Assembly (NCBI GenBank): GCA_964348095.1
Contig: CAYGBK010000064.1
Coordinates: 1-42,180 of the forward strand
Origin: WVXP01 sp964348095
GTDB taxonomy: Bacteria; Desulfobacterota; BSN033; WVXP01
DNA length: 42,180 bases
Direction: 5' to 3'
Made by a program: the position numbers and the translations under genes. The notes under the pieces were generated by a model. The model was given only the letters and a program-made list of their open reading frames with translations, ran no database searches and was not told the DNA's origin. Positions within the stretch are counted from its first letter, which is position 1, and the number at the start of each line of letters is the position of its first letter. Positions 35,200 to 42,180 of this stretch are shown here, one piece after another.

Positions 35200-35406
35200 C
35201 TATATCAGCGCTAGGACACCATAGATTATCGCAACCCACAATAGGACTCCGAGGCCAGTCCCTATCAATATCCCTGTGATAGATATGCGAAGCCGGGGCC
35301 GTTCTATGTCACATAGGATAGATAGGAGGTACTTTTCCTGGAGGAATTCGTCTTTCTTTTGCCATTCTCTCGCAAGAACTTCCGCCTCGAGATTCAAGAC
35401 ATCCAC
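35200..35406 (-). CDS. Small membrane protein of unknown function (68 aa)
   Basis: 68 residues: a charged N-terminal half (EAEVLAREWQKKDEFLQEKY) and one C-terminal membrane helix (about 43-67, rich in Gly, Ile and Leu). I do not recognise a family. It sits 52 bp before the bactofilin in the same direction and may be cotranscribed, perhaps as a membrane partner. Ribosome binding is weak, so the gene is moderately supported. Confidence 0.5.
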   Translation of the reverse strand: MDVLNLEAEVLAREWQKKDEFLQEKYLLSILCDIERPRLRISITGILIGTGLGVLLWVAIIYGVLALI

Positions 35407-35651
35407 GATCTTCTACCTATGCTTGAGTTATCAATAGGGGCCCATCGTTGAAGTAATCGAGTGGTCTTTCTTTCTCCCAATCTGATAATCGGAAGAGGGA
35501 CGAGGAACATGAGAGAATTCTTGAGAGGAGATTTGCAGGTGATCGAGCAGGGAACTGTCGACATAGAATAAAACTTGTACCTCTTCCATTGAGGGCTTTG
35601 GCGCTGACTCATTGGGAGATATGCAAGTTGAATACCAGAACCCCAACGAAG

Positions 35652-35936
35652 TGGGGTCGTGCCTATTTTTTGGAGCGGTTGGAGCGAGTCACAGGCGAAA
35701 CCGGCACCCGATGTTCGGCCTGGGCACTGATTCGCAACCACTTTCATCTGCCGCGAAAAACTAGACATATTCCGATAGTGAATGTGGAGCCTTCTGAGAT
35801 GGTGCTGCCGGGCAAAGAGCGAAAACGGGTGCAGGGTAGCAGTATTTCATGCTATTGGGCTGCCAGAGAGTCAGGTGTCAGCATGGCCGAACTTCCCCGG
35901 GGGCTTCGGCTTTCGCCAGCTTTGGAGCAAAAGTAA
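35652..35936 (+). pseudogene. Remnant of a REP-associated (Y1/HUH) transposase
   Basis: The frame contains YFLERLERVTGETGTRCSAW followed by ALIRNHFHL, the AWxxMxNHFHL core with the HUH metal site of Y1 transposases (IS200/RAYT type). It then jumps to ISCYWAARESGVSMAELPRG, like the C-terminal helix-turn-helix part of RAYT proteins. The catalytic Tyr region between them is missing, and the N-terminal part is not recognisable. It is therefore an internally deleted, inactive copy. REP-like repeats follow directly at 35945-35983. Confidence 0.7.
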
Positions 35937-35944
35937 AAAAGCAA

Positions 35945-35983
35945 GGGACGTCCCCTTTCTCATAAAGGACGTCCCCTTTCTCA
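35945..35983. repeat. REP-like direct repeat and hairpin next to the transposase remnant
   Basis: A 17-nt word GGACGTCCCCTTTCTCA occurs twice (35946-35962 and 35967-35983), offset 21 nt. The first copy includes the palindrome GGGACGTCCC. The two copies can also pair with each other as an imperfect hairpin (GGACGTCC-CC-TTT against AAAGGACGTCC). Its place right after a RAYT-like remnant suggests a REP element. Confidence 0.65.
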
Positions 35984-35992
35984 CGCTGTTCT

Positions 35993-36018
35993 AAAACCGA
36001 GGCGGCGGAGTCGGTTTT
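35993..36018 (-). terminator. Intrinsic terminator after the NHL-repeat gene
   Basis: An 8-bp perfect stem AAAACCGA/TCGGTTTT with a GC-rich 10-nt spacer begins immediately after the stop codon (36019-36021) of the NHL-repeat gene. The T-run is short and partly inside the stem; the element is symmetric and could work in both directions. Confidence 0.6.
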
Positions 36019-37170
36019 CTAGCGACACCCTACCGTTCTGACATCGTCGGCTCCCTCGATTCGCTCTCCACCAAAGGTCTTTCCACTCAAGAAGGCTGAG
36101 TTGTCCCCACATTTAATTCTCGTGTCCCGGGTTTTGAAGTGGAGGATCATATCGGTGTCCCCGTCGTCATCGACGTCCTCTAGGGCAGACTTCACAGGAC
36201 GGGCCTCAGTCCCGGTTGCGCCGAACCTCACCGTGGTCGGGTCTACGGTAGTGGCATCGAGGGCATCCGTGGTCAGGATGGCCAGTGGGATTCTCCCTCT
36301 GCTCCTCGGGTTGATGGTGTTAGGGTTGCCCCCGGTTTTGATATCGATTTCGGCGATGATCGCGGGGGAGCTGAACTTCTGGATGCGGTTGTTCTTCTTA
36401 TCGGCTACATAAACGTTGCCGGAGCTGTCAAGGGCCACAGATGACGCATCCCTAAACCGGCCGTCACCCGTGCCATAGGACCCCCACTGGGTGCGGAACA
36501 TGCCGTCACTGTGAAACTTTTGGATGCGGTTGTTCCCCATGTCGGCCACGTAGACATTGTCCGAACTGTCAACGGCCACAGAGGACGGACCGGAAAACTG
36601 GCCGTCACCGCTACCATACGAACCCCACTCGGTGCGGAACGTCCCATCACTATCGAACTTCTGGATGCGGTTGTTGGATGCGTCTGCCACGTAGACATTG
36701 TCCGAACTGTCAACGGCCACGCCTGATGGGAGGTTGAACTGGCCATTACCCATCCCCCGCGAACCCCACTTGGCGAGGAAGGTGCCGTCACTATCGAACT
36801 TCTGGATGCGGTTGTTGGATGTGTCCGCCACGTAGACATTGTCCCACCTGTCAACGGCTAACCCCGACGGATACCTGAACTGCCCATCACCGGTGCCCCG
36901 GGAACCCCACTTGGCGAGAAAGGTGCCGTCGCTGTCAAACTTCTGAATGCGACTGTTGTAGGTATCCACCACGTAGACGTTGCCCGAACTATCAGTGGCC
37001 ACGTCCGACGGGTACATAAACTGTCCGTCCCCCCTACCATACGAGCCCCACTCGGCAATGAAGGTGGGCGGTGACTCCGCGTTAGCTGCAACGGCAAAGG
37101 TGAGAGACAAGATCAAGGCGACCAGTATGGCCCTATACAAGGAACGACGTGTATATGGATATAGATTCAT
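36019..37170 (-). CDS. Secreted NHL-repeat (beta-propeller) protein
   Basis: 383 residues with a signal peptide (about 1-31, likely cut after ANA). Five NHL-type repeats of 47 residues follow (about 41-266), each with WGSYGxGDGQF, PSxVAVDSSDNVYVAD and NNRIQKFDSDGTF. The C-terminal about 110 residues (IDIKTGGNPNTINPRSRGRI, ALEDVDDDGDTDMILHF) form a domain often seen at the end of secreted bacterial and archaeal proteins and have a calcium-loop-like DVDDDGDTD. NHL propellers bind proteins or ligands; no specific role can be given. An intrinsic terminator follows the stop codon. Confidence 0.85.
   Translation of the reverse strand: MNLYPYTRRSLYRAILVALILSLTFAVAANAESPPTFIAEWGSYGRGDGQFMYPSDVATDSSGNVYVVDTYNSRIQKFDSDGTFLAKWGSRGTGDGQFRYPSGLAVDRWDNVYVADTSNNRIQKFDSDGTFLAKWGSRGMGNGQFNLPSGVAVDSSDNVYVADASNNRIQKFDSDGTFRTEWGSYGSGDGQFSGPSSVAVDSSDNVYVADMGNNRIQKFHSDGMFRTQWGSYGTGDGRFRDASSVALDSSGNVYVADKKNNRIQKFSSPAIIAEIDIKTGGNPNTINPRSRGRIPLAILTTDALDATTVDPTTVRFGATGTEARPVKSALEDVDDDGDTDMILHFKTRDTRIKCGDNSAFLSGKTFGGERIEGADDVRTVGCR
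36373..37050 (-). repeat. Five in-frame 141-bp repeats inside the NHL gene
   Basis: Repeat units of 141 bp (47 codons) encode the NHL blades. Neighbouring units share long near-identical stretches, for example GTAGACATTGTCCGAACTGT on the plus strand near 36551 and 36692, which indicates recent unit duplication or conversion. The last unit is shortened. Confidence 0.75.
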
Positions 37171-37606
37171 GATAAGGTTCCCCCTTTAGTTATTTGAAAG
37201 TCTTCAGAGCTCTTGAGATGCGGATTCAAAATCCCTTCACGCAATTAACGACCACCGCCTCCTTGTGGTTTGGTCTTTTCGGAGGCTATATTGCCCTGTG
37301 CGAACACCATGCCAAAACATTCGATAAAAAAAACTCAATAAGATCAATATATTAGGGCTTAGGCATCAAATCGGGAGTTGAGAAATCTATGAAACGAGTT
37401 CATAGCAATTAACAATTTGCGGCACCAAGACATCTCCCTTAGTGCCGGGTGGGTTCCACCTTACTTGGTCCTGCAGTTGTTTCGGCAATACCGATCACCC
37501 AGGAGATTCATCGACACACCCGTGGCAGTAAGACCCATGGTGATTGCTTTGTGAGAGAAGTGGCGAATCTGCTTTCCCTAAGATGATCGGCGTTGAAACT
37601 TGGAGG
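37171..37606. other. Gap upstream of the NHL gene
   Basis: About 436 bp, partly AT-rich (37310-37420), with no supported gene or RNA. It should hold the promoter of the minus-strand NHL gene, but I could not fix one. At its right end it meets the breakpoint of the partial nfo copy. Confidence 0.45.
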
Positions 37607-37899
37607 GCAGGTTACGACATGTCGAACCGACCAGGGGTAGAGGCAGCTCTTCTGGAACTCAACCGGGCCGTAGGTATCGAGAGACTTTTCCTTATTCATT
37701 TGAACGAAACCAAAGTCCCTCTGGGTTCGCACAAGGACAGGACTGGCACATCGGCAAGGGGAACATCGGCCTCGATGGATTCCGAAGCATTGTGAACCAT
37801 CCTCGTCTTCGGAGCCTTCCGGGCATTATGGAGACTCCGCGAAAAAATGATGCGGTGGATCTCAGGAATATGTCGGTCATTAGAAGCCTTGTTGGATAA
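37607..37899 (+). pseudogene. Truncated, frameshifted second copy of nfo
   Basis: Corresponds to the last third of endonuclease IV. It starts abruptly at AGYDMSNRPGVEAALLELNR, continues LFLIHLNETKVPLGSHKDR, then loses one base near 37740-37743 (the intact gene has GACAGGCACTGG, this copy GACAGGACTGG) and resumes in another frame with WHIGKGNIGLDGF and PGIMETPRKNDAVDL to the stop at 37899. By eye it is about three quarters identical to the intact nfo product encoded 3.4 kb upstream. Most metal ligands are lost, so it cannot be active. Confidence 0.88.
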
Positions 37900-37956
37900 C
37901 GGGCAGGGCCTCGTTTGTATGTCTCGTCCACAGCCCACTGGAGGGCGGACATGCCC

Positions 37957-38643
37957 CTAGTCGATCGGGGGGGGAAACCGATTCATCTGATACAGTATTG
38001 AGGCTTGACGTCTTCTAATGTACGGGGTTGGGCGGGCGGGTGACCACCTTCGAGGATTAGGCAGGACCGCTGCCAGAAGGGCGGCCTGTGGTCTCGTCAA
38101 TGCAGAAGCAGCGCGTCGAAAATAGCGGTGAGATGCGGCTTCAGCACCGAAAACCTCGGGGCCCCACTCAACTATATTCAGATAAACCTCCAGAATGCGC
38201 GATTTGGGCCACAGAAGTTCGATCAAAGTTGTGTAGTAAGCCTCTAAAGCTTTTCTCAGCCAGCTATATCCCTGCCAGAGATAGAGGTTTCGTGCGACCT
38301 GCATCGTTATGGTGCTTGCTCCCCTCCGTCGTCCCTTTTGTCGATATTCCCGTAAGGCCTCCCAGATTTCTCCCCAGTCGAAGCCTTGGTGATCCAGAAA
38401 TCGCTGATCCTCCGAAACGATGACTGCCTGCTGTAGGAAGGGAGATATCTGGGACAGGGATCGCCAGCGAAAGTCTAACCCTTTGCTCTTTAGCCAGCGG
38501 GAGACCATAAGAGGGGTAGCCGGTGGATTGAGGAATCTTATCGCAGCCACCTGAAGAACTGAAAACGTGACAAATCCCAATAAGATCGACACAAAAAGGC
38601 GGAGAAGAGAACGGCTGAGGGGACGTTTCCTTTTGTCGGGCAT
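37957..38643 (-). CDS. mtgA: Monofunctional peptidoglycan glycosyltransferase MtgA
   Basis: 228 residues: one membrane anchor (about 13-35) and a GT51 glycosyltransferase domain that polymerises lipid II into glycan strands. Motifs are VSEDQRFLDHQGFDW (with the catalytic Glu), RGASTITMQVARNLYLW, KSRILEVYLNIVEWG and ALLAAVLPNPRRW. There is no transpeptidase domain, so it is the monofunctional type. It acts on the outer face of the inner membrane. Confidence 0.95.
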   Translation of the reverse strand: MPDKRKRPLSRSLLRLFVSILLGFVTFSVLQVAAIRFLNPPATPLMVSRWLKSKGLDFRWRSLSQISPFLQQAVIVSEDQRFLDHQGFDWGEIWEALREYRQKGRRRGASTITMQVARNLYLWQGYSWLRKALEAYYTTLIELLWPKSRILEVYLNIVEWGPEVFGAEAASHRYFRRAASALTRPQAALLAAVLPNPRRWSPARPTPYIRRRQASILYQMNRFPPPID

Positions 38644-38859
38644 AGGAGAATTAGTATAGAACTTCCTACCGCCTCATTCAACGCCCTTCTCGGGTTTTTC
38701 ACTTTGCAATTGAAAACGGAGGGGCCAGCTCCGCTGATTTGCCCTCCGCGCGACGCACTTAACATCAATCAAAGTTGTGACCGCTCCGGATGTAATGTTC
38801 CGAAACGAGTCGGGCGCATGACGGCCCGGCCGTTGTGGTCGGTTTGCCTTCTCGGCCTC

Positions 38860-39249
38860 TCACTGGGTTGGAAACCCCGCATCTTTCCAGGCCTGGGTAC
38901 CCCCCTCAAGAATAGAGACGTTTGAAAAACCCATATCCTTCAGCAGTTTACCAGCCAGGGCCCCCAGTTCCCCGCTTTCGCAAGTCGTAATAATGGGGCG
39001 AGAGCGGTCTTCGAGTTCCGGTTCGCGCCATTCCGGGGGAAGTTCATTATCCCCTTTATAGGTCAACGCGCCGTAGGATATGTTCATCGCCCCAGGAATG
39101 ATACCCGTGACAGGGATATCTGCCGCATCACGTGGATCAATCACTAAAGTCCTCGGATCTTCCTGCATCCGCCGATGGGCTTCTGCCGGGCTAATAACTG
39201 GAACTTCGGCCATCGCCTCGGCCACCATCTGATTGAAAGTCTTTGCCAT
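38860..39249 (-). CDS. Rhodanese-like domain protein
   Basis: 129-residue single-domain rhodanese. It has the pattern TLVIDPRDAADIPVTGIIPG, AMNISYG and the active-site loop TTCESGELGALAGKLL with Cys90. The protein would carry or transfer sulfane sulfur; the partner is unknown. A strong AAGGAGGG site precedes ATG 39249. No signal peptide is seen, so it is likely cytoplasmic. Confidence 0.9.
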   Translation of the reverse strand: MAKTFNQMVAEAMAEVPVISPAEAHRRMQEDPRTLVIDPRDAADIPVTGIIPGAMNISYGALTYKGDNELPPEWREPELEDRSRPIITTCESGELGALAGKLLKDMGFSNVSILEGGTQAWKDAGFPTQ

Positions 39250-40087
39250 AACTGTACCCTCCTTTCTTAAAGAACAGTTAATTTGTCGGCTGGTTTATTA
39301 GCCAGCAGAATTTAGGCTTTCAAATCACATTACCTTCCTTTTATCCTTCGGTTCTATTAGAGAATGCATGCCTTAAAGGGACCATCAAAAAGGGAATGTG
39401 CTGTTGGGCAATCGAAAATCCGTTGTGTGGTCAGAGAGATCAGTAATCGAGAGGATAGCCCAACTGCGAGGGAAAAAGCATAGAGGGTTATCTAATGTAA
39501 TGACAGGGAAGTGAATACTACGATGTGGCAACCTATGTCAAGAATTATTCCAGATTTTTGGGATAATTCAACCTCTTGTAAATTTTGAAGTAGTGAGAGT
39601 ATCACACAGAAATCGTGGTTTTCAGTACGTGACGGATCTTGGTACCCTCCGGAGTCTCCTGGTTCTCCAGATATGGAATGGTGATCAAAACCCCTCAGAC
39701 TAAAGCGAGCATCACCTCGAAGACGGTTGCTAATTGACTGAGATAAACTGTCTGGGCGAGTCCCCGGAAGTGTTGATTTGCATCGGAATTAAACAGTTTC
39801 AAGCATCGGTGATAACTTGCGATCTCATCTAGAAATAGCAACCTCCGCATTAGACGAAACAGCAGGACAGACTGCCCCGTGGCAGCAAAGGGAATTGCCA
39901 TTTCAAATCCCTCGTGATAGAAAGGCAGAGGGGAGAGTTATGAATCCAAAAAGCCTGCTGCTGCTCCTGACTCCAAGCACGCTCTCGTTCCAGTGATAGC
40001 GGAACCTCACACTCCTGCTTAATTCACTCCTGACACATCGTTTTCCCAATTCTCTCCCGCTACTAGGACCTCAAGGGGGTGCCCCCG
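39250..40087. other. Long gap between rhodanese and cyclase genes
   Basis: About 838 bp without a gene I can support. It contains an imperfect palindrome GAATTATTCC-N8-GGGATAATTC (39542-39569), which could be an operator or insertion remnant, and a hairpin GCTGG/CCAGC in the leader of the rhodanese gene near 39290-39307. A 68-codon minus-strand frame (39695-39901) looks non-coding. The region may contain decayed sequence. Confidence 0.45.
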
Positions 40088-42180
40088 ATGGCCACAGAGA
40101 AGGTTCAACGTAAGCTCACCGCTATCCTCAGTGCGGATGTCAAGGGCTATAGCCGTCTGATGAGAGAAGATGAGGTAGGAACCGTAGAGACTCTGAGGAC
40201 GTACAGGGAGACCATGACCTCTCTCATCCAGCAGCATCATGGCCGGGTAGTGGACTCTCCAGGGGACAATGTACTTGCCGAGTTTGGTAGTGTGGTGGAT
40301 GCGGTCGAATGCGCTGTGGAAGTCCAGAGAGAACTCAGGACAAGAAATGCCGACCTGCCTGAAAACCGCAGAATGGAATTTCGTATCGGGATCAACCTCG
40401 GGGATGTGATCGAAGAGGGAGAGCGGATCTACGGCGATGGGGTCAATATCACGGCCCGCGTGGAGGGCCTCGCCGAAGGGGGAGGGATCTGTCTATCGGG
40501 GACCGTGTATGAACACGTGAAAAACAAGTTAACCTTCGGGTATGAGTCGCTTGGAGAACACACAGTCAAGAACATCGCTGAACCAGTTCGGGTCTACCGG
40601 GTTCTGATGGAGCCTGAGGCAGCGGGCAAGGTTATCGGCGAAAAAAGACCCCGTTTGAAACAGTGGCAGTGGCTGGGACTGACTGCTGCTGTAGCTGTGC
40701 TACTCGCCGTTGTGGCTGTCTGGTACTTTGCCTTCCGTCCAACGATAGAACCTGCCTCTGTGGAGAGAATGGCTTTTCCATTACCTGAAAAGCCCTCCAT
40801 TGCGGTGCTGCCCTTCACCAACATGAGTGGCGATCCTGAGCAGGAATATTTCAGTGATGGCATCACAGAAGAAATCATTACGGCTCTTTCCAAAACGCCT
40901 AAGCTGTTTGTAATCGCCCGCAACTCAACGTTCACGTATAAAGGCAAACCCGTAAAGATCAATCAGGTTAGCGAGGAGTTGGGCGTGCGCTACGTGCTGG
41001 AGGGAAGCGTGCGTCGGTCTGGAGACAAGGTCCGTATCACGGCCCAGCTCATCGATGCGATGACAGGCCATCATATCTGGGCTGAACGATACGACCGAGA
41101 CCTGAAGGATATCTTCGCGCTGCAGGATGAGATCACCATCAAGATCATAACCGCTCTTCAAGTGAAGCTAACAGATGGTGAGATAGCTCACTTTAGTGCC
41201 AAAGGAGCAGAAAATCTCGAGGCCTATCTGAAGCTCTTGCAAGGACGCGAGCTCTTTTACACCGTGACTAAAGAGGGCAATACTCAGGCCCGACGCTTGT
41301 TTGAGGAATCCATTGAGCTAGATCCAGAGTATGCACCTGCTTACATCTATCTGGGTGCAACCCAATGGATGGATATCATGCTTCAATCGACTAAGTCCCC
41401 CAAAGAGTCCCTCAAGCAGGCATTTGAATTCGTAAAGAAGGGTAAAGCCCTGGATGAGTCTCACCCCGGTGCCCACACTCAATTGGGCTGGCTATATGTT
41501 ATGACTAGGCAGTATGACAAGGGCATTGCCGAATGTGAGCAGGCTATTACTATCGCTCCTAGTTTTGCTAATGGCTATATTTGGATGAGTTTGGTTCTCA
41601 CGGCTGCGGGAAGGCACGAGGAAGCCCTTCGTCATGCCGAGCAAGCATTACGGCTCGACCCTCTCGCTCCACACTGGTACTTTCGGCAAATGGGCGCAGC
41701 TTACTCCTGGGTTGGTCAGCATGAGGAGGCGATAACAGCGTTGAAGAAGGCGCTCGATCGTGCGCCTAATGATATACTTACCCATGTTAGGTTGGCTTCT
41801 GCTTATAGTTTGGCTGGCCGGATGGATGAAGCTCGAGCTGAAGCTGAAGAGGTGCTTAAGATAAATCCCAAATTTTCTATCGAGAATTACGCAAAGACAT
41901 TCTCATTTCAGAACAAAGCTGATATAGACCTTATTACTGACGCCTTACGCAAGGCAGGACTACCTGAAACGCCACCTTTGCCTCTTCCCGACAAACCCTC
42001 CATTGCCGTGCTGCCCTTTGTCAACATGAGTGAAGACCCCAAGCAGGAGTATTTCAGCGATGGAATAACCGAGGAAATCATAACTGCCCTCTCTAAGACT
42101 CCGAAACTGTTTGTAATTGCCCGAAACTCCTCGTTCACTTACAAGGGAAAGCCTGTGAAAGTCCAACAGGTGAGCAGGGA
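40088..42180 (+). CDS. Class III adenylate/guanylate cyclase with TPR repeats (runs off the window)
   Basis: 697 codons are visible without a stop. The N-terminal class III cyclase domain (about 8-175) has the metal-binding LSADVKGYSRLM, DSPGDNVLAEFGS, RIGINLGDVIEEG and IYGDGVNITARVEGLAE. One membrane helix follows (about 198-217), then a module beginning EKPSIAVLPFTNMSGDPEQE (about 234-355), and then TPR-like repeats (about 375-605). At about 634 the module begins again (DKPSIAVLPFVNMSEDPKQE) in frame and runs off the end. The ATG at 40088 has AAGGGGG upstream; that site could pair with CCCCC just after it. Substrate (ATP or GTP) and signal are unknown. Confidence 0.88.
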   Translation, partial: MATEKVQRKLTAILSADVKGYSRLMREDEVGTVETLRTYRETMTSLIQQHHGRVVDSPGDNVLAEFGSVVDAVECAVEVQRELRTRNADLPENRRMEFRIGINLGDVIEEGERIYGDGVNITARVEGLAEGGGICLSGTVYEHVKNKLTFGYESLGEHTVKNIAEPVRVYRVLMEPEAAGKVIGEKRPRLKQWQWLGLTAAVAVLLAVVAVWYFAFRPTIEPASVERMAFPLPEKPSIAVLPFTNMSGDPEQEYFSDGITEEIITALSKTPKLFVIARNSTFTYKGKPVKINQVSEELGVRYVLEGSVRRSGDKVRITAQLIDAMTGHHIWAERYDRDLKDIFALQDEITIKIITALQVKLTDGEIAHFSAKGAENLEAYLKLLQGRELFYTVTKEGNTQARRLFEESIELDPEYAPAYIYLGATQWMDIMLQSTKSPKESLKQAFEFVKKGKALDESHPGAHTQLGWLYVMTRQYDKGIAECEQAITIAPSFANGYIWMSLVLTAAGRHEEALRHAEQALRLDPLAPHWYFRQMGAAYSWVGQHEEAITALKKALDRAPNDILTHVRLASAYSLAGRMDEARAEAEEVLKINPKFSIENYAKTFSFQNKADIDLITDALRKAGLPETPPLPLPDKPSIAVLPFVNMSEDPKQEYFSDGITEEIITALSKTPKLFVIARNSSFTYKGKPVKVQQVSR
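40788..40977 (+). repeat. Intragenic direct repeat, copy 1 (cyclase gene)
   Basis: Encodes the start of the PSIAVLPF module. It recurs 1203 bp (exactly 401 codons) downstream with high similarity, for example both copies have CTGTTTGTAAT and CCCTCCATTGC. Confidence 0.85.
41991..42180 (+). repeat. Intragenic direct repeat, copy 2 (cyclase gene, cut by window end)
   Basis: Second in-frame copy of the PSIAVLPF module, aligned without gaps to 40788-40977. How far the duplication extends cannot be seen, because the window ends inside it. Confidence 0.85.

Noticed and set aside
35394..35768. 124-codon minus-strand frame
   Set aside because: It runs antisense to the transposase remnant and has no recognisable motif or ribosome binding site.
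39542..39569. Palindrome GAATTATTCC-N8-GGGATAATTC as an operator
   Set aside because: It is one imperfect copy far from either gene start; there is no basis to assign a regulator.
39695..39901. 68-codon minus-strand frame in the long gap
   Set aside because: No good ribosome binding site, no recognised family and no operon context; most likely chance.
1..42180. CRISPR array, prophage or toxin-antitoxin system
   Set aside because: No regularly spaced repeats, phage structural genes or recognisable toxin-antitoxin pairs were seen on either strand.

Overview
The window looks like chromosomal DNA of a strictly anaerobic, Gram-negative-type bacterium, most likely a sulfate-reducing or syntrophic member of the Desulfobacterota (former Deltaproteobacteria). 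This is inferred from a selenocysteine-rich formate dehydrogenase / heterodisulfide-reductase locus, a complex I operon without the usual NADH module, an FtsEX-EnvC-YibQ envelope cluster, a LapA/LapB-type gene, and a cyclase-TPR protein. The species cannot be named from sequence alone.

Layout. (1) 1-712, minus strand: start of tuf preceded by tRNA-Thr, tRNA-Gly and tRNA-Tyr behind one strong promoter, the classic tRNA-tufB arrangement. (2) 863-6869, plus strand: ftsE, ftsX, a catalytically degenerate EnvC-type M23 protein, a CtpA-type S41 protease and a YibQ-type divergent deacetylase, i.e. cell division and peptidoglycan remodelling. (3) 7034-8668: a 69-codon gene of unknown function behind a strong promoter, converging on an MFS transporter. 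(4) 8773-24450, minus strand: nuoA-B-C-D-(NuoF/GltD fusion)-G-H-I-J-K-L-M-N. There is no nuoE and no FMN/NADH-binding part of NuoF; the N3 Fe-S domain of NuoF is fused to a GltD-like FAD/NAD(P)H module. (5) 24695-25981: a LapA-LapB fusion. (6) 26270-33379, minus strand: mvhD, a flavin/Fe-S FdhB-like gene, fdhA, hdrA, hdrC and hdrB. Four in-frame UGA codons lie in this locus (one in fdhA, two in hdrA, one in mvhD), each at a position that is Cys or Sec in the family. Three are followed by hairpins at nearly the same distance, as expected of bacterial SECIS elements. Read through, they restore full-length proteins. (7) 33698-39249: accessory mix of an intact nfo, a bactofilin, a small membrane protein, a decayed REP-associated transposase with REP-like repeats, a secreted NHL-repeat protein, a frameshifted partial second nfo copy, mtgA and a rhodanese. 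(8) 40088 to the end: a class III cyclase with TPR repeats and an in-frame internal duplication; it runs off the window.

How it may work together (inference). FdhA with the FdhB-like subunit would oxidise formate or reduce CO2; MvhD would pass electrons to HdrA, whose flavin could bifurcate them between HdrBC (a disulfide or similar acceptor) and a low-potential acceptor such as ferredoxin. The neighbouring complex I lacks the standard NADH input, so it may take electrons from NAD(P)H through the GltD-like module or from reduced ferredoxin, linking the two loci in energy conservation. Their promoters look alike (TTGACAAAG at -35), which would fit joint expression.

The most noteworthy content is the selenocysteine-rich Fdh-Hdr-MvhD locus, which simple gene calling would break into truncated genes, and the unusual electron-input subunit of complex I.
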